NCBI GenBank assembly: GCA_003448875.1
Contig: DLXG01000189.1
Location: forward strand, 1 to 6,217
Direction: 5' to 3'
Origin: Anaerolineaceae bacterium
GTDB taxonomy: Bacteria > Chloroflexota > Anaerolineae > Anaerolineales > Anaerolineaceae
DNA length: 6,217 bases
Shown: in pieces, positions 6,065 through 6,217 of the stretch
Numbering within the stretch: the stretch's first letter is position 1
How the letters are laid out: every line of letters starts with the position of its first letter
Program-made: the position numbers and the translations under genes
Notes under the pieces: model-generated
What the model saw: the letters and a program-made list of their open reading frames with translations, nothing else
What the model was told of the DNA's origin: nothing
The model's database searches: none

Positions 6065-6217
6065 ACTGAAACCGAAACGGCATTCTTCGTCCTCCAATGA
6101 GGTGAAGGTGAAGGTGAAAAACCGATTGTCCGGCCTCCGGGCCGGTATTGATCACCAGCCGGTAGCCGCGCTGCTTCAGTCCGTTGGCAAAAGCCAGCTG
6201 TCTGGCTACCACAATCA
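6063..6217 (-). CDS. HIT (histidine triad) family protein, 3' end only
   Basis: The reverse strand is open from the right edge to TAG 6065-6063, giving the last 50 complete codons of a gene whose start lies outside the window. The fragment contains INTGPEAGQSVFHLHLHLIG followed by GRRM close to the terminus, which is the HIT signature (HxHxH with flanking hydrophobics) in its usual place near the C-terminus. Family members such as HinT are small cytosolic nucleotide hydrolases or transferases that act on purine nucleoside phosphoramidates, AppppA or related compounds, with the middle His of the triad as nucleophile. The stop is six bases from the first possible ATG of the lipoprotein gene, so the HIT gene probably heads or belongs to the same operon. 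No functional link to cell-wall enzymes is known to me; cotranscription may be incidental. Confidence 0.9.
   Translation of the reverse strand, partial: IVVARQLAFANGLKQRGYRLVINTGPEAGQSVFHLHLHLIGGRRMPFRFQ

Noticed and set aside
6100..6119. Short tandem repeat GGTGAA (three units)
   Set aside because: It encodes the HLHLHL of the histidine triad on the minus strand, so the repeat follows from the protein motif.

Overview
The window looks like a piece of a chromosome of moderate GC content, most likely from a member of the Chloroflexota, in the style of Anaerolineae. This is inferred from protein architecture: lipoprotein-like LysM/M23 proteins with Thr/Pro-rich linkers, and a two-domain protein disulfide oxidoreductase of the kind common in thermophiles and anaerobes. 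No rRNA, tRNA, mobile element, CRISPR array or phage gene is visible. Coding density is very high, and no gap exceeds about 55 bases.

Left part, plus strand (1-1383). An open frame carries a C-terminal zinc ribbon and runs off the left edge, so it may be the tail of a larger protein. Next come a protein disulfide oxidoreductase with two thioredoxin-fold halves (CEYC and CPYC) and, 19 bases on, an OsmC-family protein. The last two each have a strong Shine-Dalgarno sequence and look like a small thiol-redox operon. A 12-bp hairpin with a T run (1404-1436) ends it.

Right part, minus strand (1435-6217). Read in the direction of transcription there is the 3' end of a HIT (histidine triad) gene, then three consecutive paralogous envelope proteins of about 500-550 residues. 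Each has an N-terminal export signal (two clear lipoboxes and one odd one), a Thr/Pro-rich linker, a LysM domain, a conserved helical module of about 190 residues that I cannot assign firmly, and a C-terminal M23-type metallopeptidase domain with all expected zinc and catalytic residues. All junctions are tight or overlapping (6, -59 and -11 bases with the starts chosen here), so the four genes are probably one translationally coupled operon. It converges on the redox operon at the shared terminator.

The most notable object is this tandem set of three LysM-helical-M23 proteins. The metallopeptidase cores are strongly conserved, whereas the signal peptides, linkers, LysM domains and C-terminal tails have diverged. 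This suggests a duplicated envelope-remodelling system whose copies have specialised. The middle module has a lysozyme-like look and may be a second, possibly degenerate, wall-acting domain. That assignment is inference.
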